Shown piece after piece: positions 25,365 through 33,251 of a DNA stretch of 64,000 bases. A model generated the notes under the pieces. It was not told the origin of the DNA and ran no database searches. It worked only from the letters and a program-made list of their open reading frames with translations. The stretch's first letter is position 1, and each line of letters begins with the position of its first letter. The stretch lies in NCBI GenBank assembly GCA_900107365.1, contig FNPS01000002.1, positions 248,001 to 312,000 of the forward strand. Direction: 5' to 3'. Source of the stretch: Flavobacterium aquidurense (GTDB lineage Bacteria > Bacteroidota > Bacteroidia > Flavobacteriales > Flavobacteriaceae). The translations under genes and the position numbers were made by a program.

Positions 25365-25865
25365 TCAAAAATCTCCATAATAAACCTGAAAGCAAGGCAA
25401 TTTCAGATCCTTTCGCCAGGTATCTACCACTTGGTTTCTGTCGTCTAAAACAAATTCGATAAAGTATTTCCCTTTAATCGAATCGTTGTAGATTTCTGTT
25501 TTTATGATCGAATCTTTTCGGTAGTCTTTCGCTTTCCGCATAAGCAATGCATCGAATGTTATTTCATGTTTTTCAAGGAAACGCAATGTAGGTTCTTTGT
25601 AGACATGCTCTCTTCCGGAAACCAACAGTATTTTGTATCCCAGCGTTTTATAATTCTTTAAAAGATTCGCCACCGGATAATGTAGAAAATCATTATCGCA
25701 TTTGCTCGCATTAAAAGGATTTCTTCCGTTCATTAAAGCCAATGTTCCGTCAAGATCGCAGATGATGGCTTTTGGCAAATCTGGATTTTGTTCGCAGTAA
25801 ACTGGCTCGTCTCTAAAAAACTTATTTTTAGCCGTGGATTTATTGTTTATATTTTCACTTCCCAT
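25365..25865 (-). CDS. HAD phosphatase of the polynucleotide kinase 3'-phosphatase type
   Basis: A 166-residue protein homologous to the phosphatase domain of T4 Pnkp but without any kinase domain. HAD motifs: ICDLDGT (Asp37 nucleophile, Asp39), LVSGRE (Ser83), Lys117/Lys123 in the RKD...IIKTE region, and VLDDRNQVVDTWR (Asp141-Asp142). The NGRNPF and LLMRKAKDYRKD segments are characteristic of this subfamily. Predicted to remove 3'-phosphates from nucleic-acid ends or to act on small phosphoesters. It is divergent from the HD-hydrolase gene across a 93-base region containing a palindrome, suggesting joint regulation. Confidence 0.88.
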   Translation of the reverse strand: MGSENINNKSTAKNKFFRDEPVYCEQNPDLPKAIICDLDGTLALMNGRNPFNASKCDNDFLHYPVANLLKNYKTLGYKILLVSGREHVYKEPTLRFLEKHEITFDALLMRKAKDYRKDSIIKTEIYNDSIKGKYFIEFVLDDRNQVVDTWRKDLKLPCFQVYYGDF

Positions 25866-25898
25866 AATACTGCTTTTTTTGATGATACAAAGGTTTTA

Positions 25899-25929
25899 TT
25901 TTACTACGCAATTATTTTGCGCAGTAAAA
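25899..25929. promoter_or_regulatory. Palindrome with TTATT loop overlapping a promoter (possible operator)
   Basis: Arms TTTTACTACGCAA (25899-25911) and TTGCGCAGTAAAA (25917-25929), one mismatch, loop TTATT. It covers the TTG of the promoter for the HD gene and lies between divergent genes. A second copy is at 17474-17500. Confidence 0.6.
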
Positions 25930-25946
25930 AAGAATGGTTATTTTTG
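25917..25946 (+). promoter_or_regulatory. Promoter of the HD-hydrolase gene
   Basis: TTG at 25917-25919, 19-base spacer, TATTTTTG at 25939-25946, a full match to the Bacteroidetes consensus. It supports the ATG at 25959. Confidence 0.72.
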
Positions 25947-25958
25947 AGAAAAAACTAC

Positions 25959-26573
25959 ATGAATCTTAAAGATAAATATAACGAATTGCTCACCAACACT
26001 GGTTTTGCAGCAAATGAGATTCATCACAATTGGCTTGATTTAGAAAAGGCTTATTCCAAAAAATCAAGGCATTATCATAATCTGACGCATCTACAAGATA
26101 TGATTAGCGAATATGAAACCTATTTTGATCAGCTTCAATTTCCGAATGAAGTTTTGTATTCGATCTTTTATCACGATTACATTTATATAAGCAGTAAAAA
26201 AGACAACGAACTGAAAAGTGCTGAATATGCGATTAAGATTCTTCCGAAGGAAACTAATTTGAATTCGAAATTGGTTTTTGATATGATTTGCGCGACACAA
26301 TTGCATCAGCATAATGAAGTCGAAGATATTAACTGGCTGATTGATTTTGATTTGAAAATACTCGCCAGAGATTGGGACGATTATAAAATCTATTTTGAAC
26401 AAATTAGAAAAGAATACCGCATTTATCCTGATTTTCTATATAAACCCGGAAGAGCGAAAGCGTTGCAACATTTTCTGGAGAATGAGTTTATTTTTCAGAC
26501 GGATGAATTCAGGAAATTATACGAAAAGAAGGCCAGAGCTAATATTGAAAAGGAAATAAAATTATTAAGTTAA
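25959..26573 (+). CDS. HD-superfamily metal-dependent phosphohydrolase
   Basis: A 204-residue protein. The start at 25959 follows a perfect promoter; the longer frame overlaps it. HD-type metal ligands: RHYHNLTH (His40, His44) and IFYHDYIY (His72-Asp73). The FELKSAEYA-like helix and CATQLHQHN follow the pattern of the predicted metal-dependent HD phosphohydrolase family (COG4339). The substrate is unknown in this family. It is paired divergently with the Pnkp-like phosphatase. Confidence 0.88.
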   Translation: MNLKDKYNELLTNTGFAANEIHHNWLDLEKAYSKKSRHYHNLTHLQDMISEYETYFDQLQFPNEVLYSIFYHDYIYISSKKDNELKSAEYAIKILPKETNLNSKLVFDMICATQLHQHNEVEDINWLIDFDLKILARDWDDYKIYFEQIRKEYRIYPDFLYKPGRAKALQHFLENEFIFQTDEFRKLYEKKARANIEKEIKLLS

Positions 26574-27261
26574 GGTTGGGAATGTTTGAATCTCGCAATC
26601 CCGATAGCTATCGGGAGCAGAGTCGCAAAGTTTTGTTTCACGCAGATTTTACAGATTTAAGCAGATTAAGCAGATTTTTTTAATCCTTTTAATCTTTTAA
26701 TCTGTGGCTATAAAAAATTTGACGCAAAATTTTTCTCTCGCAGATTTAGCAGATTTAGCAGATTTTTTTAGAATTCTTTAATTGATTATTAAAGCTCCAG
26801 CGGAGCGATATTTAGGCTGTAAATACATTACAAAATATGTCACCCCGATGGGGTTTATGAAAACGTGTTTTATTATTTCTAGAAACATGCTGTCCCCCTG
26901 GGAATTAATATTGTGACGGTAAATAATATTGTAATAATAGAAATGTCCTTATGGAACAAGAAGCGTGAGGGATAGAGGCGATATCCTTTTGTGAAGTGGA
27001 ACGGAACAAAAGATAAAGCCGAAAGCCCGACCCGGAGGGACACGCCCAAAAACTGAAAATAATTATACGTAATTGAAATACTGGAAATTTGAATCTCGCA
27101 ATCCCCGATAGCTATCGGGAGCAAAGTCGCAAAGTTTTTTATAGCCACAGATTAAAGGATTAAAATGATTAAAAAAAATCTGCAAAATCTGCTTAAATCT
27201 GCAAAATCTGCGTGAAACAAAACCTTTGAACCTTAGCGCCTTCGCGGTAAAACCTAAAACT
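26574..27261. repeat. Gene-free repeat block with several element families
   Basis: This 688-base gap holds no gene. In order: CCCGATAGCTATCGGG palindrome (26600-26615) inside CGCAAAG words; CAGATTT/AAGCAGATT word repeats (26636-26770); short palindromes CTCCAGCGGAG, CACCCCGATGGGGT and GTCCCCCTGGGAA (26790-26900); a segment AAAGCCGAAAGCCCGACCCG-GAGGGACACGCCC (about 27015-27050), which I recall as a frequent element in flavobacterial genomes; a second CCCGATAGCTATCGGG (27104-27119); and more CAGATTT words to about 27215. Confidence 0.75.
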
Positions 27262-28293
27262 ATGTCACAAAACAAAAATGCCTTAATACGCTACAAAACG
27301 ATTGACAAATGTCTGCAGAATAAATACCGGCAATGGACTTTGGAAGATTTAATCGAATGTTGTTCTGAAGCTTTGTTTGAATATGAGGGTCGGGAAAACC
27401 CGATTAGCAAACGAACGATTCAGATGGATATTCAGCTGATGCGAAGCGAAAAACTGGGTTATAATGCGCCAATTGTTGTTTATGATAAAAAATATTATAA
27501 ATATGAAGACGACGAATTTTCGATAACGGATATTCCGCTAACGGAAACGGATATGAATGTTTTGACCGAAACGGTTTCGATGCTGAAACAGTTTAAGGAT
27601 TTCTCTTTGTTTAGCGATGTCTCGGATATTCTACAGCGTTTGGAGGATAAAATCTATGCGGAGAAATCGCATACGAAACCCGTTATTTATCTGGATAAAA
27701 ACGAAAAGCTGAAAGGTTTGCATTTTTTAGACGAGATTTATCAGGCGATTATTAAGAAGGTTGTTCTTGTGATTACGTACAAATCTTTTAAATCGCGAGA
27801 AGAAACCAAATTCAACTTTCATCCTTTTATATTGAAGGAATTTAATAACCGTTGGTTTTTGGTGGGAAAAAAGAAAGCTTCGCAACCGATTACCAATTTA
27901 GCTTTGGACAGAATCCTGGCGATCGACTACGATTTTAACCTTCCTTATATAGAAGAAGATTTTGATGCCGATTTGTTTTATAAAAATGTAATTGGCGTTA
28001 CGGTAAATACAGGCTTACAGCCCAAGCGAATCGAACTTTGGATTGATGCTGTAAATGCGCCGTATGTAGTGACGAAACCTTTGCACTCTTCACAGCGATT
28101 GATTAAAGAAAATGAAGACGGAAGTATTATTGTGCATTTGTTTATTTCTCCGAATTATGAAATGGAACGTATTTTATTGGGTTTTGGAGACGGAATCGAA
28201 ATTCTGAGACCCGAAAACCTGCGAACCCGAATGAAAAAAATACTGCAAAAGGCACTTTCTAAATACGAATTGAATAATAATACTGCATTATAA
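27262..28293 (+). CDS. WYL-domain transcriptional regulator
   Basis: A 343-residue protein. I chose the ATG at 27262 (MSQNKNALIRYKTIDKCL), since codons upstream lie in repeat DNA. An N-terminal winged-helix region at about residues 8-80 (RYKTIDKCLQNKYRQWTLEDLIECC, ISKRTIQMDIQLMR) is followed by a WYL domain at about 150-240 (VVLVITYKSF, FHPFILKEFNNRWFLVGKK, LALDRILAID) and a C-terminal WCX-like region (IELWIDAVNAPYV, GDGIEILRPENLRTRMKKIL). WYL regulators sense nucleic-acid ligands and often control defence genes. Here it follows the HD gene and lies about 3 kb from the CBASS operon. Its targets cannot be told. Confidence 0.92.
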   Translation: MSQNKNALIRYKTIDKCLQNKYRQWTLEDLIECCSEALFEYEGRENPISKRTIQMDIQLMRSEKLGYNAPIVVYDKKYYKYEDDEFSITDIPLTETDMNVLTETVSMLKQFKDFSLFSDVSDILQRLEDKIYAEKSHTKPVIYLDKNEKLKGLHFLDEIYQAIIKKVVLVITYKSFKSREETKFNFHPFILKEFNNRWFLVGKKKASQPITNLALDRILAIDYDFNLPYIEEDFDADLFYKNVIGVTVNTGLQPKRIELWIDAVNAPYVVTKPLHSSQRLIKENEDGSIIVHLFISPNYEMERILLGFGDGIEILRPENLRTRMKKILQKALSKYELNNNTAL

Positions 28294-28494
28294 ACAAGAA
28301 TTTTTACATTATACGGAATTTAAATCCGTTATAAAGTCATAAAACAATTTTTACCGCACTTAATTTGTTAAAATATCAAAAAAGAATAGTATATTTCAAT
28401 TAAAATAAAACCATAAAACACTGAAAACCAGAACAAAAAATTTATTAACCAAAAATTTATGAAAAAATAATATGCACGCATAGTATTTTTTGAT

Positions 28495-28502
28495 TATATT
28501 TG
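28495..28502 (+). promoter_or_regulatory. -7 promoter element of the MarR gene
   Basis: TATATTTG, 18 bases upstream of the ATG at 28521. No clear -33 TTG at the proper distance. Confidence 0.45.
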
Positions 28503-28520
28503 AAATCGATATAGTTACCT

Positions 28521-28979
28521 ATGAAAGACAAAACAATAGATTATATTTTGAGAGCGACATGGCAAGCTGTTTCAAGAATGTATAACGAAGAAGCTGCAAA
28601 ATACGATGCCACAATGGCTACCGGGTTTGCGCTTTTGAGTATCGACAAGGAAGAAGGTACGCCTTCGACTTCCTTGGGACCAAGAATGGGAATGGAAGCC
28701 ACCAGCCTGACCAGAACATTAAAATCAATGGAAGACAAAGGTTTGATTGTTCGCAAAAAAAATCCATCTGACGGACGCGGTGTTTTGATCTACCTGACCG
28801 AATTTGGAAAAGAAAAAAGAGATTTATCTAAGAATACCGTTCTGAAATTTAATGAAACGATTAGAAAACATGTATCAGACGAAAAACTGAAACATTTTAT
28901 CGAAGTTTCTGAAATTATCAACGAATTGATTCAGGACAAAAACATATTTACGCAAACAGAAAATAAAGAAAAGGAATAA
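28521..28979 (+). CDS. MarR-family transcriptional regulator
   Basis: A 152-residue winged-helix regulator. The wHTH is at about residues 33-105, with the recognition segment TSTSLGPRMGMEATSLTRTLKSMEDKGLIVRKKNPSDGRGVLIYLTE (read in parts), the last part being the wing. It is the first gene before fadN, with a 68-base gap, so it probably regulates the beta-oxidation operon in response to acyl-CoA. That role is inferred from position. Confidence 0.92.
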   Translation: MKDKTIDYILRATWQAVSRMYNEEAAKYDATMATGFALLSIDKEEGTPSTSLGPRMGMEATSLTRTLKSMEDKGLIVRKKNPSDGRGVLIYLTEFGKEKRDLSKNTVLKFNETIRKHVSDEKLKHFIEVSEIINELIQDKNIFTQTENKEKE

Positions 28980-29047
28980 GCAGATTCGTATTACTGGAGA
29001 CGGCTTATTTCAATTCAAATAAAAAAAATAAATATTAACGACTTATT

Positions 29048-31438
29048 ATGAAACGCACAATTAAAAAAGTTGCTGTAATTGGATCCGGAATTATGGGTTC
29101 AGGAATAGCTTGTCATTTTGCCAACATTGGTGTTGAAGTTTTACTGCTTGACATCGTACCACGCGAGTTGACAGAAGCTGAAGCTAAAAAAGGATTAACA
29201 CTTGAAAGTAAAGCAGTTCGCAACCGTGTAGTAAACGAGCACTTGGCGAATTCATTAAAATCGAAACCGTCTCCTATTTACAGTCAAAAATTTGCTAGTC
29301 GAATCACGACTGGAAATACGACTGATGATATGGCAAAAATTGCCAATGTTGACTGGATTATTGAAGTTGTTGTAGAGCGTTTGGATATCAAAAAATTGGT
29401 TTTTGAACAAATCGAGAAATTCCGCAAGCCGGGAACTTTGGTTACTTCAAACACTTCTGGTATTCCAATTCATTTTATGAGCGAAGGAAGAAGCGAAGAT
29501 TTTCAACAACACTTCTGCGGAACTCACTTTTTTAACCCTGCGCGTTACTTAAAATTATTTGAAATTATTCCTGGTCCAAAAACTTCAACTGAAGTATTGG
29601 ATTTCTTAAACGAATACGGTTCTAAATTCTTAGGAAAAACTTCGGTTGTGGCTAAAGATACTCCGGCGTTTATTGGAAATAGAATTGGTATTTACGGTAT
29701 TCAGAGTTTATTCCACCTGGTAAAAGAAATGGGATTAACGATTGAAGAGGTTGATAAATTGACTGGTCCGGTAATTGGTCGTCCAAAATCGGCTACTTTC
29801 CGTACGGTTGACGTTGTTGGTTTGGATACTTTGGTACACGTTGCCAACGGTATCTACGAAAACTGCCCGAACGACGAACAACACGAATTGTTTAAACTTC
29901 CTGATTTCGTCAATAAAATGATGGAAAATAAATGGTTAGGAAGCAAAACAGGTCAAGGGTTTTATAAAAAAGTAGATAAAGATATTTTGTCTTTAGACTT
30001 AGATACATTAGAATACCGCGCTGCTAAAAAAGCAAGTTTTGCTACACTAGAATTAACAAAAACTATTGATAAGCCAATTGATCGTTTTAAAGTTTTGGTA
30101 AAAGGAAAAGACAAAGCAGGTGAATTCTACCGTAAGAGTTTCTCTGGAATGTTTGCTTATGTGTCAAACAGAATTCCTGAAATCTCAGACGAATTATACA
30201 AAATTGATGATGCGATGAAAGCTGGTTTTGGATGGGAAAATGGTCCATTCGAAATTTGGGACGCGATTGGTGTTGCCAACGGAATCGAAATCATGAAAGC
30301 AGAAGGTTTAGAGCCAGCTGCGTGGGTTACTGAGATGTTAGCTTCCGGAAGCGAAAGTTTCTATTCTGTAAAAGAAGGAGCAACTTATTTCTATAACATT
30401 CCAACAAAATCACAAGTAAAAGTTCCTGGACAAGATTCATTCATTATCCTAAACAACATTCGCGAAAGCAAAAAAGTTTGGAGCAATAGCGGTGCAATCA
30501 TTCAGGATCTAGGAGACGGAATCCTGAACTTAGAATTCCAATCTAAAATGAATACTATTGGTGGCGATGTACTTCAGGCTATCAATAAAGCAATCGACTT
30601 ATCTGAAAAAGAATACCAAGGTTTGGTTATTGGTAACCAGGCAGCGAATTTCTCTGTTGGAGCTAATATCGGAATGATTTTCATGATGGCAGTTGAGCAG
30701 GAATATGACGAATTGAACATGGCAATCAAAATGTTCCAGGACACTATGATGCGCGTTCGTTACTCTTCTATTCCAGTTGTAGTTGCCCCTCACGGAATGA
30801 CTTTTGGTGGTGGATGCGAAATGAGCTTACACGCTGATAAAGTGGTTGCTGCTGCAGAAACGTATATGGGATTAGTTGAATTTGGTGTTGGTGTACTTCC
30901 TGGTGGTGGTGGATCTAAAGAAATGGCTTTGAGAGCTTCAGATTTATTCCGCAAAAATGATGTGGAATTGAACGTTCTTCAAGAGTATTTCTTAACAATC
31001 GCTATGGCAAAAGTATCGACTTCTGGTTATGAAGCTTTTGACACAGGACTTCTTCAACATGGTAAAGATGTTATCGTGGTAAACAAAGATCGTCAGATTG
31101 CTGAAGCTAAGAAACATGCTTTATTAATGGCAGAAGCGGGTTATACACAACCAATCAGAAGAACTGATGTTAAGGTTTTAGGTAAACAGGCATTAGGAAT
31201 GTTCTTAGTTGGAACAGACCAAATGGAAGCTGGAAAATACATTTCTGAGCACGATAAAAAAATCGCTAACAAACTGGCTTATGTAATGGCCGGAGGTGAT
31301 TTATCTGAAGCAACTTTAGTATCTGAACAATATTTATTAGATATCGAACGTGAAGCTTTCTTATCTCTTTGTACAGAGCGTAAGACTTTAGAGAGAATTC
31401 AGTATATGTTAACTAAAGGAAAACCACTTCGTAATTAG
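29048..31438 (+). CDS. fadN: 3-hydroxyacyl-CoA dehydrogenase / enoyl-CoA hydratase (FadN-type)
   Basis: A 796-residue bifunctional beta-oxidation enzyme. The dehydrogenase part comes first: VAVIGSGIMGSGIACHFAN Rossmann motif (about residues 7-26), GTHFFNPARYLKLFEIIPG, and GNRIGIYGIQ. The hydratase/isomerase part is C-terminal (SVGANIGMIFMMA, GMTFGGGCEMSLHADKVVAA, GLVEFGVGVLPGGGGSKEMA). This order (dehydrogenase before hydratase) is that of Bacillus FadN and opposite to E. coli FadB. The order fadN-fadA-fadE is also the same as in Bacillus. Confidence 0.95.
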   Translation: MKRTIKKVAVIGSGIMGSGIACHFANIGVEVLLLDIVPRELTEAEAKKGLTLESKAVRNRVVNEHLANSLKSKPSPIYSQKFASRITTGNTTDDMAKIANVDWIIEVVVERLDIKKLVFEQIEKFRKPGTLVTSNTSGIPIHFMSEGRSEDFQQHFCGTHFFNPARYLKLFEIIPGPKTSTEVLDFLNEYGSKFLGKTSVVAKDTPAFIGNRIGIYGIQSLFHLVKEMGLTIEEVDKLTGPVIGRPKSATFRTVDVVGLDTLVHVANGIYENCPNDEQHELFKLPDFVNKMMENKWLGSKTGQGFYKKVDKDILSLDLDTLEYRAAKKASFATLELTKTIDKPIDRFKVLVKGKDKAGEFYRKSFSGMFAYVSNRIPEISDELYKIDDAMKAGFGWENGPFEIWDAIGVANGIEIMKAEGLEPAAWVTEMLASGSESFYSVKEGATYFYNIPTKSQVKVPGQDSFIILNNIRESKKVWSNSGAIIQDLGDGILNLEFQSKMNTIGGDVLQAINKAIDLSEKEYQGLVIGNQAANFSVGANIGMIFMMAVEQEYDELNMAIKMFQDTMMRVRYSSIPVVVAPHGMTFGGGCEMSLHADKVVAAAETYMGLVEFGVGVLPGGGGSKEMALRASDLFRKNDVELNVLQEYFLTIAMAKVSTSGYEAFDTGLLQHGKDVIVVNKDRQIAEAKKHALLMAEAGYTQPIRRTDVKVLGKQALGMFLVGTDQMEAGKYISEHDKKIANKLAYVMAGGDLSEATLVSEQYLLDIEREAFLSLCTERKTLERIQYMLTKGKPLRN

Positions 31439-31520
31439 AAAATAGAGCAAAGATGCAAGAAGCAAGACTCCAAACTGGTTTTTGTCTTTTCTCTTGCTTC
31501 TTGTCTCTTGCCTCTTCTAA
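31439..31520. repeat. CTTGC/GCAAG word inverted repeat inside the fad operon
   Basis: GCAAGAAGCAAGA (about 31454-31466) faces TCTTGCTTCTTGT (about 31491-31503), with further CTCTTGCCTCTTC words. Same vocabulary as 16610-16850. Confidence 0.6.
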
Positions 31521-31540
31521 AATCTTAAAAAATAAAACAA

Positions 31541-32722
31541 ATGAAAACAGCATATATAGTAAAAGCTTACCGTACTGCGGTAGGAAAAGCACCAAAAGGG
31601 GTTTTTAGATTTAAAAGACCTGACGAATTAGCAGCAGAAACTATTCAGTTTATGATGGATGAACTGCCTGATTTCGACAAAAAACGTATCGACGACGTTA
31701 TGGTAGGAAATGCCATGCCGGAAGCAGAACAAGGACTTAACGTTGGACGTTTGATCTCTTTAATGGGATTAAAAGTAGAAGACGTTCCTGGTGTAACGGT
31801 TAACCGTTATTGCGCATCCGGATTAGAAACTATCGGAATGGCAACTGCTAAAATCCAATCAGGAATGGCAGATTGTATTATCGCTGGTGGAGCCGAAAGT
31901 ATGAGTTTTATTCCGATGGGAGGTTACAAACCAACTCCGGATTATAAAGTTGCCGCTGCAGGTCACGAAGATTACTACTGGGGAATGGGTTTAACTGCTG
32001 AAGCGGTTGCCAACCAATACAAAATCTCAAGAGAAGATCAGGATGAGTTTGCTTACAACTCTCATATGAAAGCTTTGAAAGCACAAGCTGAAGGGAAATT
32101 CGACAAACAAATCGTTCCGATTACTGTTGAGCAGACTTTCATCAATGAAAATGGAAAAAAAGAAACTAAATCATACGTTGTAAAACAAGACGAAGGTCCA
32201 AGAGCCGGAACATCAGTTGCTGCTTTAGCTGGATTGAGACCCGTTTTTGCTGCCGACGGAAGCGTTACAGCAGGTAACTCATCACAAATGAGTGATGGTG
32301 CTGCTTTTGTTTTAATCATGAGTGAGGACATGGTTAAAGAATTAAACCTTGAGCCAATTGCCAGATTAGTAAATTTTGCTTCATCTGGCGTTGAGCCAAG
32401 AATTATGGGTATTGGTCCTGTAAAAGCTATTCCGAAAGCCTTAAAACAAGCTGGTTTAGAATTGAAAGATATTGACTTGGTTGAATTAAACGAAGCTTTT
32501 GCTTCTCAGTCTTTGGCTGTAATTCGCGAGTTAGGTTTAAACCCTGATATCGTAAACGTAAACGGTGGAGCGATCGCTTTAGGCCACCCTCTGGGATGTA
32601 CTGGTGCTAAACTTTCTGTTCAGTTATTTGATGAGATGAAACGCAGAGGTAGTAAATACGGAATTGTTTCTATGTGTGTGGGGACTGGACAAGGGAGTGC
32701 TGGGATTTACGAGGTACTGTAA
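31541..32722 (+). CDS. fadA: Acetyl-CoA acyltransferase (3-ketoacyl-CoA thiolase)
   Basis: A 393-residue thiolase completing each beta-oxidation round. The nucleophile Cys91 lies in [13 protein letters not shown]. The C-terminal motifs [17 protein letters not shown] and [15 protein letters not shown] supply the active-site His and second Cys. Length and motifs are standard. It lies 102 bases after fadN, with a word repeat in the gap. Confidence 0.96.
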   Translation: MKTAYIVKAYRTAVGKAPKGVFRFKRPDELAAETIQFMMDELPDFDKKRIDDVMVGNAMPEAEQGLNVGRLISLMGLKVEDVPGVTVNRYCASGLETIGMATAKIQSGMADCIIAGGAESMSFIPMGGYKPTPDYKVAAAGHEDYYWGMGLTAEAVANQYKISREDQDEFAYNSHMKALKAQAEGKFDKQIVPITVEQTFINENGKKETKSYVVKQDEGPRAGTSVAALAGLRPVFAADGSVTAGNSSQMSDGAAFVLIMSEDMVKELNLEPIARLVNFASSGVEPRIMGIGPVKAIPKALKQAGLELKDIDLVELNEAFASQSLAVIRELGLNPDIVNVNGGAIALGHPLGCTGAKLSVQLFDEMKRRGSKYGIVSMCVGTGQGSAGIYEVL

Positions 32723-32850
32723 AGAGACGAAAGAGCAAAGAAGCAAGAGGAAAGATGTTTTTTTGAGAAGGAAGAAGTAAGAATCAAGATTTTTTAAAAA
32801 GTAATAAAAAACCTACTTTTATTAATCTTAGTTTCTTAACTTGACTCAAA
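32722..32850. repeat. AG-rich word repeat before the four-helix-bundle gene
   Basis: AAAGAGCAAAGAAGCAAGAGG and GAAGTAAGAATCAAG words, complementary in type to the CTCTTGC words elsewhere. They fill the gap between fadA and the inserted gene. Confidence 0.45.
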
Positions 32851-32854
32851 AAAA

Positions 32855-33220
32855 ATGAGACACAATTTTAAGAATTTGAAAATTTGGATTTTAGCAATGA
32901 ATATTACAAATGATATTTATAAACTGACTTCAACTTTTCCAAAATCTGAAACTTACAGCTTATCTAGTCAAATGAATCGATGCTCCGTTTCAATGCCATC
33001 AAATATTGCAGAAGGTTCAAATAGAGGAAATAAACATTTTCAGCATTATTTGAATATTAGTTTAGGATCTTCATTTGAATTACAAACACAATTATTGATA
33101 GCATGTCAGAATGACTATTTATCAATAGAAAAAACGGAAGAAATAGAAAACAAAATAATTGAATTTCAAAAGATGACCACTGGTTTCATAAGTAAGTTAG
33201 ACAAAAATCTTTCTTCTTGA
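32855..33220 (+). CDS. Four-helix-bundle protein (23S rRNA intervening-sequence / S23 family)
   Basis: A 121-residue protein with the family signature NFKNLKIWILAMNITNDIY at the N-terminus, FPKSETYSLSSQMNRCSVSMPSNIAEGSNRG in segments (about residues 29-59), and helices to the end. This family was first seen inside 23S rRNA insertions but is widely dispersed as free-standing genes of unknown function. Here it interrupts the fad operon between fadA and fadE, flanked by word repeats, 31 bases before fadE. Likely a later insertion. Confidence 0.92.
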   Translation: MRHNFKNLKIWILAMNITNDIYKLTSTFPKSETYSLSSQMNRCSVSMPSNIAEGSNRGNKHFQHYLNISLGSSFELQTQLLIACQNDYLSIEKTEEIENKIIEFQKMTTGFISKLDKNLSS

Positions 33221-33251
33221 TTCTTTCATCTTTTATCTAAACAAAAACAAA

